A stretch of 64,000 nucleotides of DNA from an uncultured Thermotogae bacterium (GCA_913056255.1 CAJXLN010000002.1:33698-97697); one strand, 5' to 3'; counted from the first letter of the stretch, positions 7,913-18,051 are shown. Notes: a model not told the origin generated them from the sequence alone. A program made the numbers and translations.

Positions 7913-9985
7913 ATGTCGCGGTACAATGATATTTTCATAGCTATTGGCGTTTTGTTTATAGTTCTCTTGATGATATTGCCAATAAGTGGTGGAATGCTGG
8001 ACGTCTTTCAAATTATAAATATCACGATATCCATTTTGGTGCTTTTGACCACCATGTACCTCAAACGTTCGATACAGCTTTCTTCTTTTCCAACCATCGT
8101 GCTGATCTTAACGATATACAGAGTTGCACTTAACATAGCATCAACCCGATTAATACTTTTAGAAGGAAAGAACTTTGATGGGCATGTGATACGTGCTTTC
8201 GGGAATTTTGTAGTTGGTGGTAGTTACGTAGTTGGTCTTGTTATATTTTTCATACTTGTAGTAGTTCAGTACATCGTGATCACAAAAGGTGCCGAAAGGG
8301 TGTCCGAAGTTGCGGCTCGTTTTACCTTAGACGCCATGCCAGGCAAACAGATGTCAATAGATGCCGATTACAATGCTGGTGTAATTACGGAGTCTCAGGC
8401 ACGTAAACGAAGAGAAGAAGTAAGACGTGAAGCGGATTTCTATGGTGCCATGGACGGAGCATCTAAATTCGTACGTGGAGATGCGATATCCACTATAATA
8501 ATAGTGTTCATAAACATAATAGGTGGTCTTGTGATCGGAATGTTAATTCATCATATGGGGGCTACAGAAGCTGCACAAACTTACGTGCTTTTGACTGTGG
8601 GAGATGGACTTGTAACTCAGATACCAGCCATACTTATGTCCACATCTACGGGTATAATAGTATCAAGAGCTGCGTCTCAGCATTCTCTTGGTCAAGATGT
8701 TGTGAATGAACTTTCTTCTGAACCACGAGCACTGATAATAGCTGGAATCGCGATTTTGTTTCTTGGAATTTTTACCCCGTTACCCACTGTTTCAATGGTA
8801 TTTGTTGGCCTTACAACTCTTATACTTGGATACGTTGCCTCACGATCATCTCCAAAGGAAGAGCCTGAAACTGCTTCCAAATCTGGAACTCCTGGAAAAA
8901 CCGTGCCGTCCAGAGGAGTTGAGGGAGCTATTCCTTTGAGCACTCCGATGGATGTATCTGATATTATAACCACGGATACGGTGGAAATTGAGATCGGATA
9001 CGGTTTGATTCCACTTGCCGATAGATCTCAAGGTGGAGATCTCCTTGATAGAGTAACGATGGTGCGAAAGCAGATAGCGTACGAATTGGGATTGATGATC
9101 AGTCCCATAAGGGTGCGAGACAGCGTTTTACTTAAGCCAAACGAATACATAGTAAAGATTCTTGGCTCAGAGGTAGCACGTTACGAAATATTTCCCAACA
9201 GGCTGCTTGCAATGAACCCTGGAGTTGTGGAAGAAAAAATAGAGGGAATTCCAACGAAAGAACCGGCTTTTGGATTAGAAGCTTTTTGGATAACTGAGGA
9301 TCAGAGAGAAACCGCAAGAGGTTTGGGATACACTGTTGTCGATGCTCCAAGTGTGTTTGCGACACATTTAACGGAGCTGTTGAGAAGTCACGCCGCTGAA
9401 CTTTTAGGTCGAAGAGAGATGGAAATGTTGCTTGAAGGATTAAGGCAAAAGGTTCCATCACTTGTCGATGACTTGATTCCTGGTATAATGAAAGAACCTG
9501 TTGTTCGCAATGTGTTAAGAAGACTTTTGGAGGAAAAAGTATTCATTCGTAATCTTCCGGTGATCTTTGAAACACTTATAGAGTATGGAGAAAGAACTTC
9601 AGATGTGTCTGAACTTACGCAAGAAGTTAGAATTGCGTTGAAACGCCAAATAAGTGAATCGGTAAAATCAGAAGATGGTTATGTTCATGCGGTAGCGTTG
9701 TCACAATCTTTGGAGGAAAAATTAAACGAATCCATGACCACTTCTGGCGGTAAGAAGATCTTCAATGTAAATCCAGAAATCATGTCTAAGATCGTAAATT
9801 CAATAGCGTTATTGTTGAAAAAAATCATGGAAAAAGGGAATTCTCCTGTCATCATCTGTTCGGCATCTATAAGAGAGGCGATGGCACGTTATATTCTGAA
9901 AAGTTTACCCAAGATTCCAGTAGTTGCTTACGAGGAAATGACAGATGATGTGAAATTAAAAGTGGAAGATATTGTAAACGTATAA
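7913..9985 (+). CDS. flhA: flagellar export platform protein FlhA
   Basis: FlhA forms the nonameric ring that receives export substrates and couples the proton motive force. The 690-residue protein has about eight membrane segments in its first 320 residues. The conserved cytoplasmic loop DAMPGKQMSIDADYNAG is followed by RRREEV(R)READFYGAMDGASKFVRGDA, split by a helix. A large C-terminal cytoplasmic domain begins at about residue 350. The ATG has GAGGTGG upstream, and the gene lies 20 bases after flhB. Confidence 0.96.
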   Translation: MSRYNDIFIAIGVLFIVLLMILPISGGMLDVFQIINITISILVLLTTMYLKRSIQLSSFPTIVLILTIYRVALNIASTRLILLEGKNFDGHVIRAFGNFVVGGSYVVGLVIFFILVVVQYIVITKGAERVSEVAARFTLDAMPGKQMSIDADYNAGVITESQARKRREEVRREADFYGAMDGASKFVRGDAISTIIIVFINIIGGLVIGMLIHHMGATEAAQTYVLLTVGDGLVTQIPAILMSTSTGIIVSRAASQHSLGQDVVNELSSEPRALIIAGIAILFLGIFTPLPTVSMVFVGLTTLILGYVASRSSPKEEPETASKSGTPGKTVPSRGVEGAIPLSTPMDVSDIITTDTVEIEIGYGLIPLADRSQGGDLLDRVTMVRKQIAYELGLMISPIRVRDSVLLKPNEYIVKILGSEVARYEIFPNRLLAMNPGVVEEKIEGIPTKEPAFGLEAFWITEDQRETARGLGYTVVDAPSVFATHLTELLRSHAAELLGRREMEMLLEGLRQKVPSLVDDLIPGIMKEPVVRNVLRRLLEEKVFIRNLPVIFETLIEYGERTSDVSELTQEVRIALKRQISESVKSEDGYVHAVALSQSLEEKLNESMTTSGGKKIFNVNPEIMSKIVNSIALLLKKIMEKGNSPVIICSASIREAMARYILKSLPKIPVVAYEEMTDDVKLKVEDIVNV

Positions 9986-10029
9986 CTGTATTATAATAAA
10001 TGATTATTAATAATATTGGGGCTGATTTT

Positions 10030-11127
10030 GTGGAGTTGAAGAAGTTCATTGCCACTAACATGGCAGAAGCCATGATAAAAGTGAAAAACGAACTTGGTTC
10101 TGATGCGATAATACTCCAAACTCGTCGTGTTAAACGTGGAGGGTTTCTTGGCATTGGTTCGAAGGTCTATATAGAAGTTACAGCCATGAACGAGGACAAG
10201 CAAAATGTCCCGAAGCCCTCTCAATCGCGTATGACAATTGCCAATGAATCTTCTTTACAATTGAAGAATGAGCTGTCCGATATAAAGTTAGCACTGAAAA
10301 GTGTCAATGAAAAATTGTCAAGTGTTCGTAGATCTGGAAATTTCCCAGAACCATTTGAACACATTCATACAAAACTCATAGAATCAGGACTCAGTTTCTC
10401 TGAAGCTACGTCAATTGTGGAAAAAACGAGTCAAAGCATGACACCCTTGGAAGCCAGAGATGATGAGAAAATATCCAGAGCCTTGAAAATGCACTTTTAT
10501 GGGATGGTAAAAACTCAAAGAGTCGCCTTTAGCGTGCCTCAAAAGATCATCTTTGTTGGTCCAACTGGTGTAGGCAAGACGACAACTCTTGCGAAGATCG
10601 CCGCAATGTTAAGAATAAAGGAAAAACTTCCTTTGTCCATTTTAACGTTAGATACTTATCGGATAGCAGCTGCTCAACAATTAAAAACTTATGCTGATAT
10701 AATGCACATACCTTTTAAAGTGATTTACACCCCTCAGGAAGCTGAAGAGGTTTCTTCCAGTACCAACGAAAGTTTGATTCTGATGGATACCGCTGGAAGA
10801 AGCCAAAAAGATGCAATGAAAATCGAGGAAATATCGGCGTATGTTCGTGCCATTAAACCGGAGATGGTTTTTCTCACCATAGATGCAACGAAAAAAAGAT
10901 CGGATGTGGAAGATGTGATCTCACATTTTATGAGTATCGCACCCACTCATATTATCATCACCAAAATCGATGAAACCTCTTCTCTTCTTGGTATCATGAC
11001 TTCATTGGCAAATTCTAAAATCCCCCTTAGCTTCGTTACCAATGGTCAAAATGTGCCGGAAGATATAATGTATGCCGATGAGTTGGACATATCGACCTTG
11101 ATAGTCAAGGAGGTTCTTGATAAATGA
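10030..11127 (+). CDS. flhF: SRP-type GTPase FlhF
   Basis: FlhF is a signal-recognition-particle family GTPase that sets flagellum position and number. Family members begin near KKFIATNMAEAMIKVKNELG, which favours GTG 10030 (after TTGGGG) over the ATG at 10000. The B domain (first 110 residues) precedes an NG domain with GPTGVGKTTTLAKIAA (P-loop), DTYRIAAAQQLKTYA, MDTAGR and TKIDET. It overlaps flhG by four bases (ATGA). Confidence 0.93.
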   Translation: MELKKFIATNMAEAMIKVKNELGSDAIILQTRRVKRGGFLGIGSKVYIEVTAMNEDKQNVPKPSQSRMTIANESSLQLKNELSDIKLALKSVNEKLSSVRRSGNFPEPFEHIHTKLIESGLSFSEATSIVEKTSQSMTPLEARDDEKISRALKMHFYGMVKTQRVAFSVPQKIIFVGPTGVGKTTTLAKIAAMLRIKEKLPLSILTLDTYRIAAAQQLKTYADIMHIPFKVIYTPQEAEEVSSSTNESLILMDTAGRSQKDAMKIEEISAYVRAIKPEMVFLTIDATKKRSDVEDVISHFMSIAPTHIIITKIDETSSLLGIMTSLANSKIPLSFVTNGQNVPEDIMYADELDISTLIVKEVLDK

Positions 11128-11972
11128 TCAACGATCAGGCAACCATGCTGCGAAATGAACTGAAAACGGCTCGTTTTGTCACCGTTGCTTCTGGGAAGGG
11201 TGGTGTTGGTAAGTCTCTTGTGACTATGAATGTCGCTGTTTCATTGTCGAAAATGAATAAAAAAGTGTTAGTTATAGACATGGATGTGGGATTTGCCAAT
11301 CTTGAGGTTCTTGGGGGGCTGCACCTTAAACACACTCTTAAAGATTTTTTCAGTGGCGTTGATTTGGGCGAAATTATTGAAAAAACAAAATACGGATTCT
11401 GGCTTTTAAGCAGCGGAAACGATGTGAATGATATATACGCTTTCCAAATGGGGGAAAGAGAAAGACTCTTCTCGGAATTTCAAAAACTTGGAAGTGAAAT
11501 GGATTACATTCTTATCGATATGGGAGCTGGATACTCCGAGCTTATGGATAACATATACACAATTACAGATGATTTTATTCTTGTTATAACACCAGAGCCA
11601 ACATCGATTATGGATGGGTACACATTTTTGAAAATATTGTCAATAAAAGAATTGAAAAGTAGGATGCTCTTGGTTGTTAACATGGTCAACGATCTTTCAG
11701 AAGGACGGATTTTAATCAAGAAATTTGGAGAGGTTATCACTAAATTCACTTCCCTTCAGTTCGAAAAATCATACTCCATACTGAATGATCCGAGGGTCAG
11801 ACGTTCTGTCAGAGATCAAAAACCATTCGTAATTTCACACGAAAAAATACAGCCAACCTTTGGAATTATAGGAATATCTTCGGCTATTGCCGGAAGAGAT
11901 TACAAAAACAACGCTCCGAAAAAAATGAGCTTTGCCAACAAGATCAAGCGTTTTTTCAGATTGGAGAGATAG
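11124..11972 (+). CDS. flhG: MinD-like ATPase FlhG (YlxH)
   Basis: FlhG is the ATPase partner of FlhF and limits flagellar number. The 282-residue protein has the deviant Walker A motif KGGVGKS (25-31), a MinD-like switch with DMDVGFANLE, and DMGAGY. Its ATG overlaps the flhF stop. The C-terminal RFFRLER is basic and may form part of a membrane-targeting helix. It is the only MinD-type protein in the window, although minC is present at 52.7 kb. Confidence 0.93.
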   Translation: MINDQATMLRNELKTARFVTVASGKGGVGKSLVTMNVAVSLSKMNKKVLVIDMDVGFANLEVLGGLHLKHTLKDFFSGVDLGEIIEKTKYGFWLLSSGNDVNDIYAFQMGERERLFSEFQKLGSEMDYILIDMGAGYSELMDNIYTITDDFILVITPEPTSIMDGYTFLKILSIKELKSRMLLVVNMVNDLSEGRILIKKFGEVITKFTSLQFEKSYSILNDPRVRRSVRDQKPFVISHEKIQPTFGIIGISSAIAGRDYKNNAPKKMSFANKIKRFFRLER

Positions 11973-11975
11973 GGT

Positions 11976-12644
11976 TTGGCTTATTTTCTCGAAGAAGTCG
12001 GTATCGATCGCATAAAGCCAGGTATGCCGCTGAGGATAGAAGCAAGCTCAACTTTGGGCTTTACAGGAGGAGAATTCAAATCAAAGGTAGAGGACATCAT
12101 TAACACTTTGCTGAAAGCTGCCATGCCATCCATGAAAGGCAGGCTTGTTCCATTTCCGGTTGGCATAACGGCAAGGATTTCTGCCGTTGATAAACAGTCG
12201 TTGTACGTCTTCTATGGAACTGTCTTAGGCAATAAAGAAGAAGAAAATATTCCCATCACCATTTTCAATATACGAGGAAAAATCAGAAGAGTTCAAAGAA
12301 GGAGATTCCTTCGCCTACCATTCGTTTCGCAAGGTACTTTAAGGATTTTCGGGGCAAAAGAAGACATATCTTTTGTGAGTTTAGATGTAAGCGCGGGCGG
12401 TATGAAGATCGCGACGAAGACGAAGTTAGAAGTTGGAATGTTAGTCAATATCGATTTCAAATTCGAAAAAGGTTTGGAACTCAAAAAACAAGAAGCCAAG
12501 ATCTTGAGAGAAGTGAAATCAGAATCAAAAAACCTTCACACTTATGGAATAGCATTTTTCAACATGCCTTTTTCTACGCAAGACAGGATAATGAAATTCA
12601 CTTTCAAGTTGGAGTTGAAATTGAAGGGAGGAAGAAAAGATTGA
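11976..12644 (+). CDS. PilZ-domain cyclic-di-GMP-binding protein (YcgR-like)
   Basis: The protein has an N-terminal YcgR-like domain (to about residue 100) and a C-terminal PilZ domain. Both c-di-GMP-binding signatures are intact: RRFLR (R109 to R113) and D137-x-S139-x-x-G142 in DVSAGG. YcgR-type proteins slow or brake the flagellar motor when c-di-GMP is bound. The start is TTG at 11976, with GGAGAG a few bases upstream. It overlaps the next gene by four bases. The same gene sits between flhG and cheC in Thermotoga. Confidence 0.9.
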   Translation: MAYFLEEVGIDRIKPGMPLRIEASSTLGFTGGEFKSKVEDIINTLLKAAMPSMKGRLVPFPVGITARISAVDKQSLYVFYGTVLGNKEEENIPITIFNIRGKIRRVQRRRFLRLPFVSQGTLRIFGAKEDISFVSLDVSAGGMKIATKTKLEVGMLVNIDFKFEKGLELKKQEAKILREVKSESKNLHTYGIAFFNMPFSTQDRIMKFTFKLELKLKGGRKD

Positions 12645-13258
12645 GATGGAAAGATCAGCTTAACGATATGAAACTCGATGTACTTAAAGAGATAGGAAAC
12701 ATAGGAGGCGGCAACGCTGCCACCGCGCTTTCGAACATGATAGAGAAAAACGTGGATATAGAAGTTCCAAAAGTTCATGTGGTGGGTTTATCGGATATTT
12801 ATAAAATACTCAGAGATCCAGAAGAAATATCCGCATCTACTGTTGTGCCAATAAAAGGCGAAGCCCCCGGGAAAATGCTCATGATCTTCGATTCCGAATC
12901 TTCCAAAAGACTGATTTCATTCTTGATCGGTAAAAAACCAGAAGATCTCACTGAGCTGGATGAAATGCAATCTTCTGTTTTGAAAGAGATAGGAAATATA
13001 ATGTGTTCATCCTACGTCATAGCACTTTCAACTTTCACGTCTCTTTTTATGGAAACGGATGTTCCCATACTTGTAATTGATATGCTTGGTGCGGTGATCG
13101 CGGAAACGTCTATTCTGTCATCCGAGGAATATGACGATGTGATAATGATTGAAAATATTTTGAAAATCAAGGACAGCGAGAATTTAAGTGGATTTTTGAC
13201 TATGTTTCCACAGCATGGGAGTCTTAAAAAGATATTCTCAAAGCTTGGAATTTCATGA
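12641..13258 (+). CDS. cheC: CheY-P phosphatase CheC
   Basis: CheC dephosphorylates CheY-P and regulates CheD by binding it. Both copies of the phosphatase signature are visible: LKEIGNIGGGNAATALS near residue 15 and LKEIGNIMCSSYVIALS near residue 112, each with the E-x-x-N pair. The 205-residue length is normal. The start is TTG at 12641, overlapping the pilZ stop (TTGA). The adjacent cheD is its usual partner. Confidence 0.93.
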   Translation: MRWKDQLNDMKLDVLKEIGNIGGGNAATALSNMIEKNVDIEVPKVHVVGLSDIYKILRDPEEISASTVVPIKGEAPGKMLMIFDSESSKRLISFLIGKKPEDLTELDEMQSSVLKEIGNIMCSSYVIALSTFTSLFMETDVPILVIDMLGAVIAETSILSSEEYDDVIMIENILKIKDSENLSGFLTMFPQHGSLKKIFSKLGIS

Positions 13259-13270
13259 GGTCGTCACGCA

Positions 13271-13750
13271 ATGGGAAATAAGATCATAATAGGTATAGGA
13301 GAGTACGCCGTTGCCAACAATCCCAGTATTATTATCACGCTTGGACTCGGTTCTTGCGTAGGAGTCTGCGTTAGGGACAAACGCAACCGAATTGGTGGCA
13401 TGATCCACGTGATGTTACCTGAGGCTAAAGACAAACTCAAAAAGATGAGCAAATATGCGGATCCTGGAATAAAGCTCATGATCGATGAGATGGTTAAAAA
13501 GGGAGCCAATCTCCGAAATTTCGAAGCTAAGATAGCAGGTGGCGCTTCTATGTTTCAAACGAAAGGGTTCGATGTTGGAAAGAGAAATGTTGAAAAAACA
13601 AAAGAAGTCCTTCGCTCACTACACATCCCACTAATTGCGGAAGACACCGGGAAAAATCGTGCAAGAAGTATAGAATTTCATATTGAAACCGGTGATCTTT
13701 TTGTGAAAAAGGTTGGCGGGAAGGAGAAGATTGAAATCATCAAGCTATAA
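13271..13750 (+). CDS. cheD: chemoreceptor glutamine deamidase CheD
   Basis: CheD deamidates glutamines on chemoreceptors and is regulated by CheC. The protein of 159 residues has the catalytic Cys in LGSCVGV (C29) and the His in GGMIHVMLP (H46), and a conserved Thr in the AEDTGKNRARSIEF region. The ATG is 12 bases after the cheC stop. Its C-terminus overlaps the next small gene. Confidence 0.95.
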   Translation: MGNKIIIGIGEYAVANNPSIIITLGLGSCVGVCVRDKRNRIGGMIHVMLPEAKDKLKKMSKYADPGIKLMIDEMVKKGANLRNFEAKIAGGASMFQTKGFDVGKRNVEKTKEVLRSLHIPLIAEDTGKNRARSIEFHIETGDLFVKKVGGKEKIEIIKL

Positions 13751-13961
13751 GGCGTGGATTTACGCGTTTATGATTTTTGAGCTTTTCTTTTTGCTTTTGA
13801 ATTTTGCCGGCGATCGAACACTTTTAGAGTCAATCGTGAGGGCTACGATATCTTCCGCTATATTGGAGTTCTTGTTCTTTTTGGTGTATCTGGTTGTTGT
13901 GAAGAAAAAAGATAAAAAACTAAAGGGGAGGTCTTTCGATCAGAAGGATTCCGACAAATGA
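13731..13961 (+). CDS. small membrane protein of the flagellar operon
   Basis: I do not recognise this protein of about 76 residues. It has two hydrophobic segments (roughly residues 7-24 and 38-58) and a strongly basic, charged C-terminal tail (KKKDKKLKGRSF). The frame is open from 13713. A TTG at 13731, four bases after AAGGAG, is the better start and overlaps cheD by 20 bases. It lies between cheD and fliA and is tightly packed, so it is probably real. A link to motility is inferred from position only. Confidence 0.7.
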   Translation: MKSSSYKAWIYAFMIFELFFLLLNFAGDRTLLESIVRATISSAILEFLFFLVYLVVVKKKDKKLKGRSFDQKDSDK

Positions 13962-13980
13962 TTTTGGAGGGCGATTATCG

Positions 13981-14679
13981 TTGAGATCTTACGTAGATAA
14001 AGAGTGGGCAGTGAAAAAATTCACACCGTTGATTAGAAAATTGGCCTATGATCTTGCGAGATCACTCCCTCCCTCTGTGGAAGTTGAAGATTTAGTTCAA
14101 GAAGGCGTAATTGGATTGCTTGGGGCAATAGAGCGTTTCGATCCATCAAAAAATGTAAAACTTTCCACTTATGTTGTTACCAGAATAAAGGGAGCCATGC
14201 TCGATTACTTGAGATCGATAGATTGGATGCCCAGAACTTTGAGAAAAAAAATGAAAGATGTTGAACGTGCACGTTCGAAATTTGCCAACGAGGAAGATCC
14301 CGAGAAGGTAAGAGCTATGATATCAGCGGAACTTGAAATGAGCTCGAAAGAGATCGAAATAGTAGAACGAGAAATACTTCGAAATCAAGTCTTATCTTTA
14401 GATAGATATCTTTTGTCAAATGAAGAATTTGCTGATTTGATTCCGTCCAGAGAACGTACACCGAAGGAATTGTACGAAGAAGAAGAAACGATTTTAAAAC
14501 TTAAAGAAGCAATTGAAAGTCTAAACGAAAGAGAAAAGCTGTTGCTATCTCTCTATTACAACGAAGATTTGACATTTAAGGAAATAGCTCATATTCTCGG
14601 TATAAGTGAATCGAGAGTTTGTCAAATACACTCGATATCTCTTTCCAAGATCAGAGATAAGCTGAAAGGGATGAGATGA
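13981..14679 (+). CDS. fliA: flagellar sigma factor FliA (sigma-28)
   Basis: FliA directs transcription of late flagellar and chemotaxis genes. The 232-residue protein has region 2 (DLVQEGVIGLLGAIERFDP and RIKGAMLDYLRSIDWMPR), a region 3 helical segment, and region 4 with the helix-turn-helix LTFKEIAHILGISESRVCQI. The start is TTG at 13981, with TTGGAGGG upstream. No anti-sigma flgM is adjacent. Confidence 0.93.
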   Translation: MRSYVDKEWAVKKFTPLIRKLAYDLARSLPPSVEVEDLVQEGVIGLLGAIERFDPSKNVKLSTYVVTRIKGAMLDYLRSIDWMPRTLRKKMKDVERARSKFANEEDPEKVRAMISAELEMSSKEIEIVEREILRNQVLSLDRYLLSNEEFADLIPSRERTPKELYEEEETILKLKEAIESLNEREKLLLSLYYNEDLTFKEIAHILGISESRVCQIHSISLSKIRDKLKGMR

Positions 14680-14680
14680 T

Positions 14681-14977
14681 TTGTTAAGACCTGTGGATTT
14701 ACAGGTTGTGATAGTGAAAGGCGTGGATAACGCTCAAAATATCAGTTATTCTCAGCAATTGATGAGTTCCGCACAACAAACTGTAAGTGTTGAAGAACAA
14801 AAAAGATTTGCTGAGAATCAGCACAGAGTACTTGCAAAAGATAAAACTCAAAACCCAAACGTTCGTACACCTACGGAATCGGGTGGAAATGGTGGCTATT
14901 ATTTTACCCAAAGACGTGGGAAGAAGAAACAGAGCGTTGATCCTTATCGAGGAAAGGTGATAGATATACGCCTGTGA
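14681..14977 (+). CDS. uncharacterised small protein downstream of fliA
   Basis: This 98-residue protein starts at TTG 14681, directly after the fliA stop, and ends in a four-base overlap with mfd (GTGA). I do not recognise a family. The middle is hydrophilic and Gln-rich. The ending, GKKKQSVDPYRGKVIDIRL, looks like a short conserved tail, similar in style to the DUF6470/YlxR-type small flagellar-operon proteins, but I cannot assign it. Tight packing on both sides argues that it is translated. Confidence 0.65.
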   Translation: MLRPVDLQVVIVKGVDNAQNISYSQQLMSSAQQTVSVEEQKRFAENQHRVLAKDKTQNPNVRTPTESGGNGGYYFTQRRGKKKQSVDPYRGKVIDIRL

Positions 14978-17900
14978 AAGAGTGGAAAGAAAAAATTGAA
15001 GATGCCTCACGCAGGTTGAAGATAAACGGCTCGAAGATCAACATTTATTCGGCCGGGAAGGCGGAGCTGCTTTCTTGTGTTTTATCGTTGATTCATCACG
15101 GTGAAAATCCCGTTGTTGTTCTTCCGAACATTCGATATGCTCAAGAAATATCTAAAAATATGGATGAATTGAAGATAAAACATTCCATTCTCCCCGATAT
15201 TGATATTTTGCCTTTTGAAACCCTTGAACCATCTAAACAAGGAATCTCTTTGAGAATAGAAGCGCTTAGTGCTCTCCTCACGGGGGAAGAAGTGGTTGTA
15301 ACAGATGTAACGGCACTTCTCAAGCGCACAGCTCCACCTCGATTTTTAAAGGATAAACGCGTGTTATCCGTGGGTGAACGGCTTCCACATGATCTTGTAA
15401 GATGGTTCTTGAATGTAGGTTACACACGCACAATGACGGTGAGGAGTGTTGGAGAATTCGCTGTAAGAGGGAATATCGTTGACTTTTTTTCTCCCAAAAG
15501 TGGTCCTGTACGAATCGAAACTTTCGATGTGGATGTAGAATCGTTGCGCATTTTCGATCCAGAGACACAAATCAGCGTTTTAAAATTGAGAAGTGTGGAA
15601 ATATTACCCTTTATGGAGATATACAAAAGCGAAGAATCGTTGACAATGGCGCGTGAAAGACTTCAAAAGCGGGGGCACTTTGAACTTTCTCAAAAACCTG
15701 CAGAAAGGCTTCAAGGAATGAACGGCCTGTTTTGGAAAAATTCGTACTGTGGACTGGATTACATTCCTGAAAATGTGCACCTCGTTGTCTATAATTTTGA
15801 GGAATGCAAGTCTCGCTATGAGGAGTATGAGCGTGAAATATTCGAACTGTACGATGAAACTTTCCGAGAAATCTATAAACGTTTCTCTTACGCTCCTTTT
15901 GAAAGATTAGATCATAGCAAAATGATACACGTGTCAAAAAATCCCGTTCACATGCCGTTGGACGACTCTTTTGTATTTTCTGTAGGAACTGACGTGCCTC
16001 TCGTTTTTGAAAGGCAATCTTCTAGACAGTCCCTTGAAAAAGTGGAAAATTTTTCTGAAATAGAACCGGGAAGCCTTGTAGTACATTCCGATCATGGTAT
16101 AGGAGTGTATCAAGGAACTCAGATAATAGAGGATGCCGATGGTGTCCACGAATATCTAAAAATACTTTACAAGCATAACGCCATACTTTACGTTCCAGTT
16201 GAAAAATTCACCAAGATCAACAAATACATAGGCTCCAAAGGCAAGGTCACTTTATCCGATATAAGTGGAAAAGAATGGAGAAAAACTAAAGAAAAAGTGA
16301 AAGCTGGTGTTGAAGCTGATGTTAAGGCACTTCTAAGACTTTACGCTATGAGGGAAGAATCTCGAGGGTTTTCATTTTCTGAAAGTGTAGAGCTTGAAGA
16401 AGCATTTTCAAAAAGTTTTGAGCACATTGAGACACCAGATCAGGAAAAAGCCCTTGAAGATGTTTTTGAAGATATGGCTTCTGTAAAACCCATGGACAGA
16501 CTCATATGTGGTGATGCTGGTTTCGGTAAAACGGAAATCGCACTCAGAGCCGCATTTCGGGTGGTGGCAAATGGAAAACAAGTGGCGGTTCTCGTGCCAA
16601 CAACGATTCTTGCAAGGCAGCATTACAATCTTTTTTTATCGCGTATGGAACCATTCGGTATCAAAGTTTCTCTTTTATCATCCAAGGTTAGCACTTCAAA
16701 AAAGGCGGAAAAAATAAAAGAGATAGCCAGTGGAAAGGTCGACGTAGTCATTGGTACTCATTCTTTGATATCGGGAAAAGTTTCTTTCAAGGATCTTGGA
16801 TTGGTGATAATAGATGAAGAACAAAGGTTTGGAACGAAACAAAAAGAATCTTTGAAAAAATTGCGTTTGAATGTTGATGTCTTGACTCTTGCCGCAACTC
16901 CAATTCCAAGAACATTACACATGGCACTTGCGGGAATAAAAGAGATGTCAGTGATCCAAACTCCACCAATTGGTCGAACGGTGCCAAGAATTTATGCGGC
17001 AAAGTGGAACGAAAAAATCGTGCAAAGTGCAATTCTCAGGGAAGTCAATCGAGGCGGACAAATTTTTTACGTTCATAACAGAGTTGATGATTTGGAAGAA
17101 GTGGCTGAAAAGCTGAAAAAATTGATTCCTTCTTTGAGCGTTGCCTGTGTACACGGACAAATGCCTAAGATAGATTTCATAAAGGCAATTGATGGGTTTT
17201 ATTCCGGAAATATCGATGTTTTAGTCGCAACAAGTGTGGTGGAAAATGGCGTAGACGTTCCAAATGCGAATACCATTATTGTAGATGATGTGGAAAGATA
17301 TGGTTTAGGGCAGTTGTATCAGCTCAAAGGGAGAGTTGGACGATCTGATAAAAGGGCTTTTGTTTATCTCATGTACTTCAAAGAGCCATCTCCTTTGGTT
17401 CGAGAAAGACTTAACGCGATATCTAAATATTCCGATCCGGGAAGCGCCATGGAATTGGCTCTCAAAGATATGGAAATACGTGGAGTTGGTGAGATTTTAG
17501 GCCTTCGTCAACACGGACATATAGATTCAGTAGGATTGCAAATGTATCGTGATATATTGAAGAGGACTATATCCAAGCTAAAGGGAGAAGATTTCGAAAA
17601 AGATCGTAGAGAAGTAGACGTTGAGCTTCCATCCTCTGTACTGCCAAAGGATTATATTCTCGATTCGGTGGAAAGGATGAAACTGTATCGAAGATTAGCG
17701 GGTGCCCAAAAAATCGAAGAAGTGGATGAAATCATCAAGGAAATGCGTGACAGATTCGGTCCTGTTCCATCGTCAGTTGAAACCCTTTTGGATCATTCTA
17801 AGATCAGAGCATTGCTTTTATCGACCGGTATAAAGAGCATCAAAGCGCGGGGCGAAGATGTGGAAATGATATTCAACGGAAGAAATGAACTGTCCAATTT

Positions 17901-18051
17901 TTCAAGATTTTACAAAGAGTGCTTAACAAATCCATCTAAAAATGGTATGATCTTGCGATCCGTGATCGTTAAAAACGATCTCAAGCCTCTATTGAATATA
18001 TTGTTGGATTATCAAAAAAATGTATTACCTAAAAAGGAAGGAGTAGTTTGA
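14974..18051 (+). CDS. mfd: transcription-repair coupling factor Mfd
   Basis: Mfd displaces stalled RNA polymerase at DNA lesions and recruits UvrA. The 1025-residue protein has a UvrB-like N-terminal part. An RNA-polymerase-interacting CarD-like domain starts around VVHSDHGIGVYQG (about residue 368). The RecG-like translocase has ICGDAGFGKTEIALRAA (P-loop about 513-520), IIDEEQRFG, LAATPIPRTLHMAL and VVENGVDVPNANT, and a C-terminal D7 domain follows. It is about 120 residues shorter than the E. coli protein, mostly in the N-terminal half. The start is GTG at 14974. Confidence 0.95.
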   Translation: MKEWKEKIEDASRRLKINGSKINIYSAGKAELLSCVLSLIHHGENPVVVLPNIRYAQEISKNMDELKIKHSILPDIDILPFETLEPSKQGISLRIEALSALLTGEEVVVTDVTALLKRTAPPRFLKDKRVLSVGERLPHDLVRWFLNVGYTRTMTVRSVGEFAVRGNIVDFFSPKSGPVRIETFDVDVESLRIFDPETQISVLKLRSVEILPFMEIYKSEESLTMARERLQKRGHFELSQKPAERLQGMNGLFWKNSYCGLDYIPENVHLVVYNFEECKSRYEEYEREIFELYDETFREIYKRFSYAPFERLDHSKMIHVSKNPVHMPLDDSFVFSVGTDVPLVFERQSSRQSLEKVENFSEIEPGSLVVHSDHGIGVYQGTQIIEDADGVHEYLKILYKHNAILYVPVEKFTKINKYIGSKGKVTLSDISGKEWRKTKEKVKAGVEADVKALLRLYAMREESRGFSFSESVELEEAFSKSFEHIETPDQEKALEDVFEDMASVKPMDRLICGDAGFGKTEIALRAAFRVVANGKQVAVLVPTTILARQHYNLFLSRMEPFGIKVSLLSSKVSTSKKAEKIKEIASGKVDVVIGTHSLISGKVSFKDLGLVIIDEEQRFGTKQKESLKKLRLNVDVLTLAATPIPRTLHMALAGIKEMSVIQTPPIGRTVPRIYAAKWNEKIVQSAILREVNRGGQIFYVHNRVDDLEEVAEKLKKLIPSLSVACVHGQMPKIDFIKAIDGFYSGNIDVLVATSVVENGVDVPNANTIIVDDVERYGLGQLYQLKGRVGRSDKRAFVYLMYFKEPSPLVRERLNAISKYSDPGSAMELALKDMEIRGVGEILGLRQHGHIDSVGLQMYRDILKRTISKLKGEDFEKDRREVDVELPSSVLPKDYILDSVERMKLYRRLAGAQKIEEVDEIIKEMRDRFGPVPSSVETLLDHSKIRALLLSTGIKSIKARGEDVEMIFNGRNELSNFSRFYKECLTNPSKNGMILRSVIVKNDLKPLLNILLDYQKNVLPKKEGVV

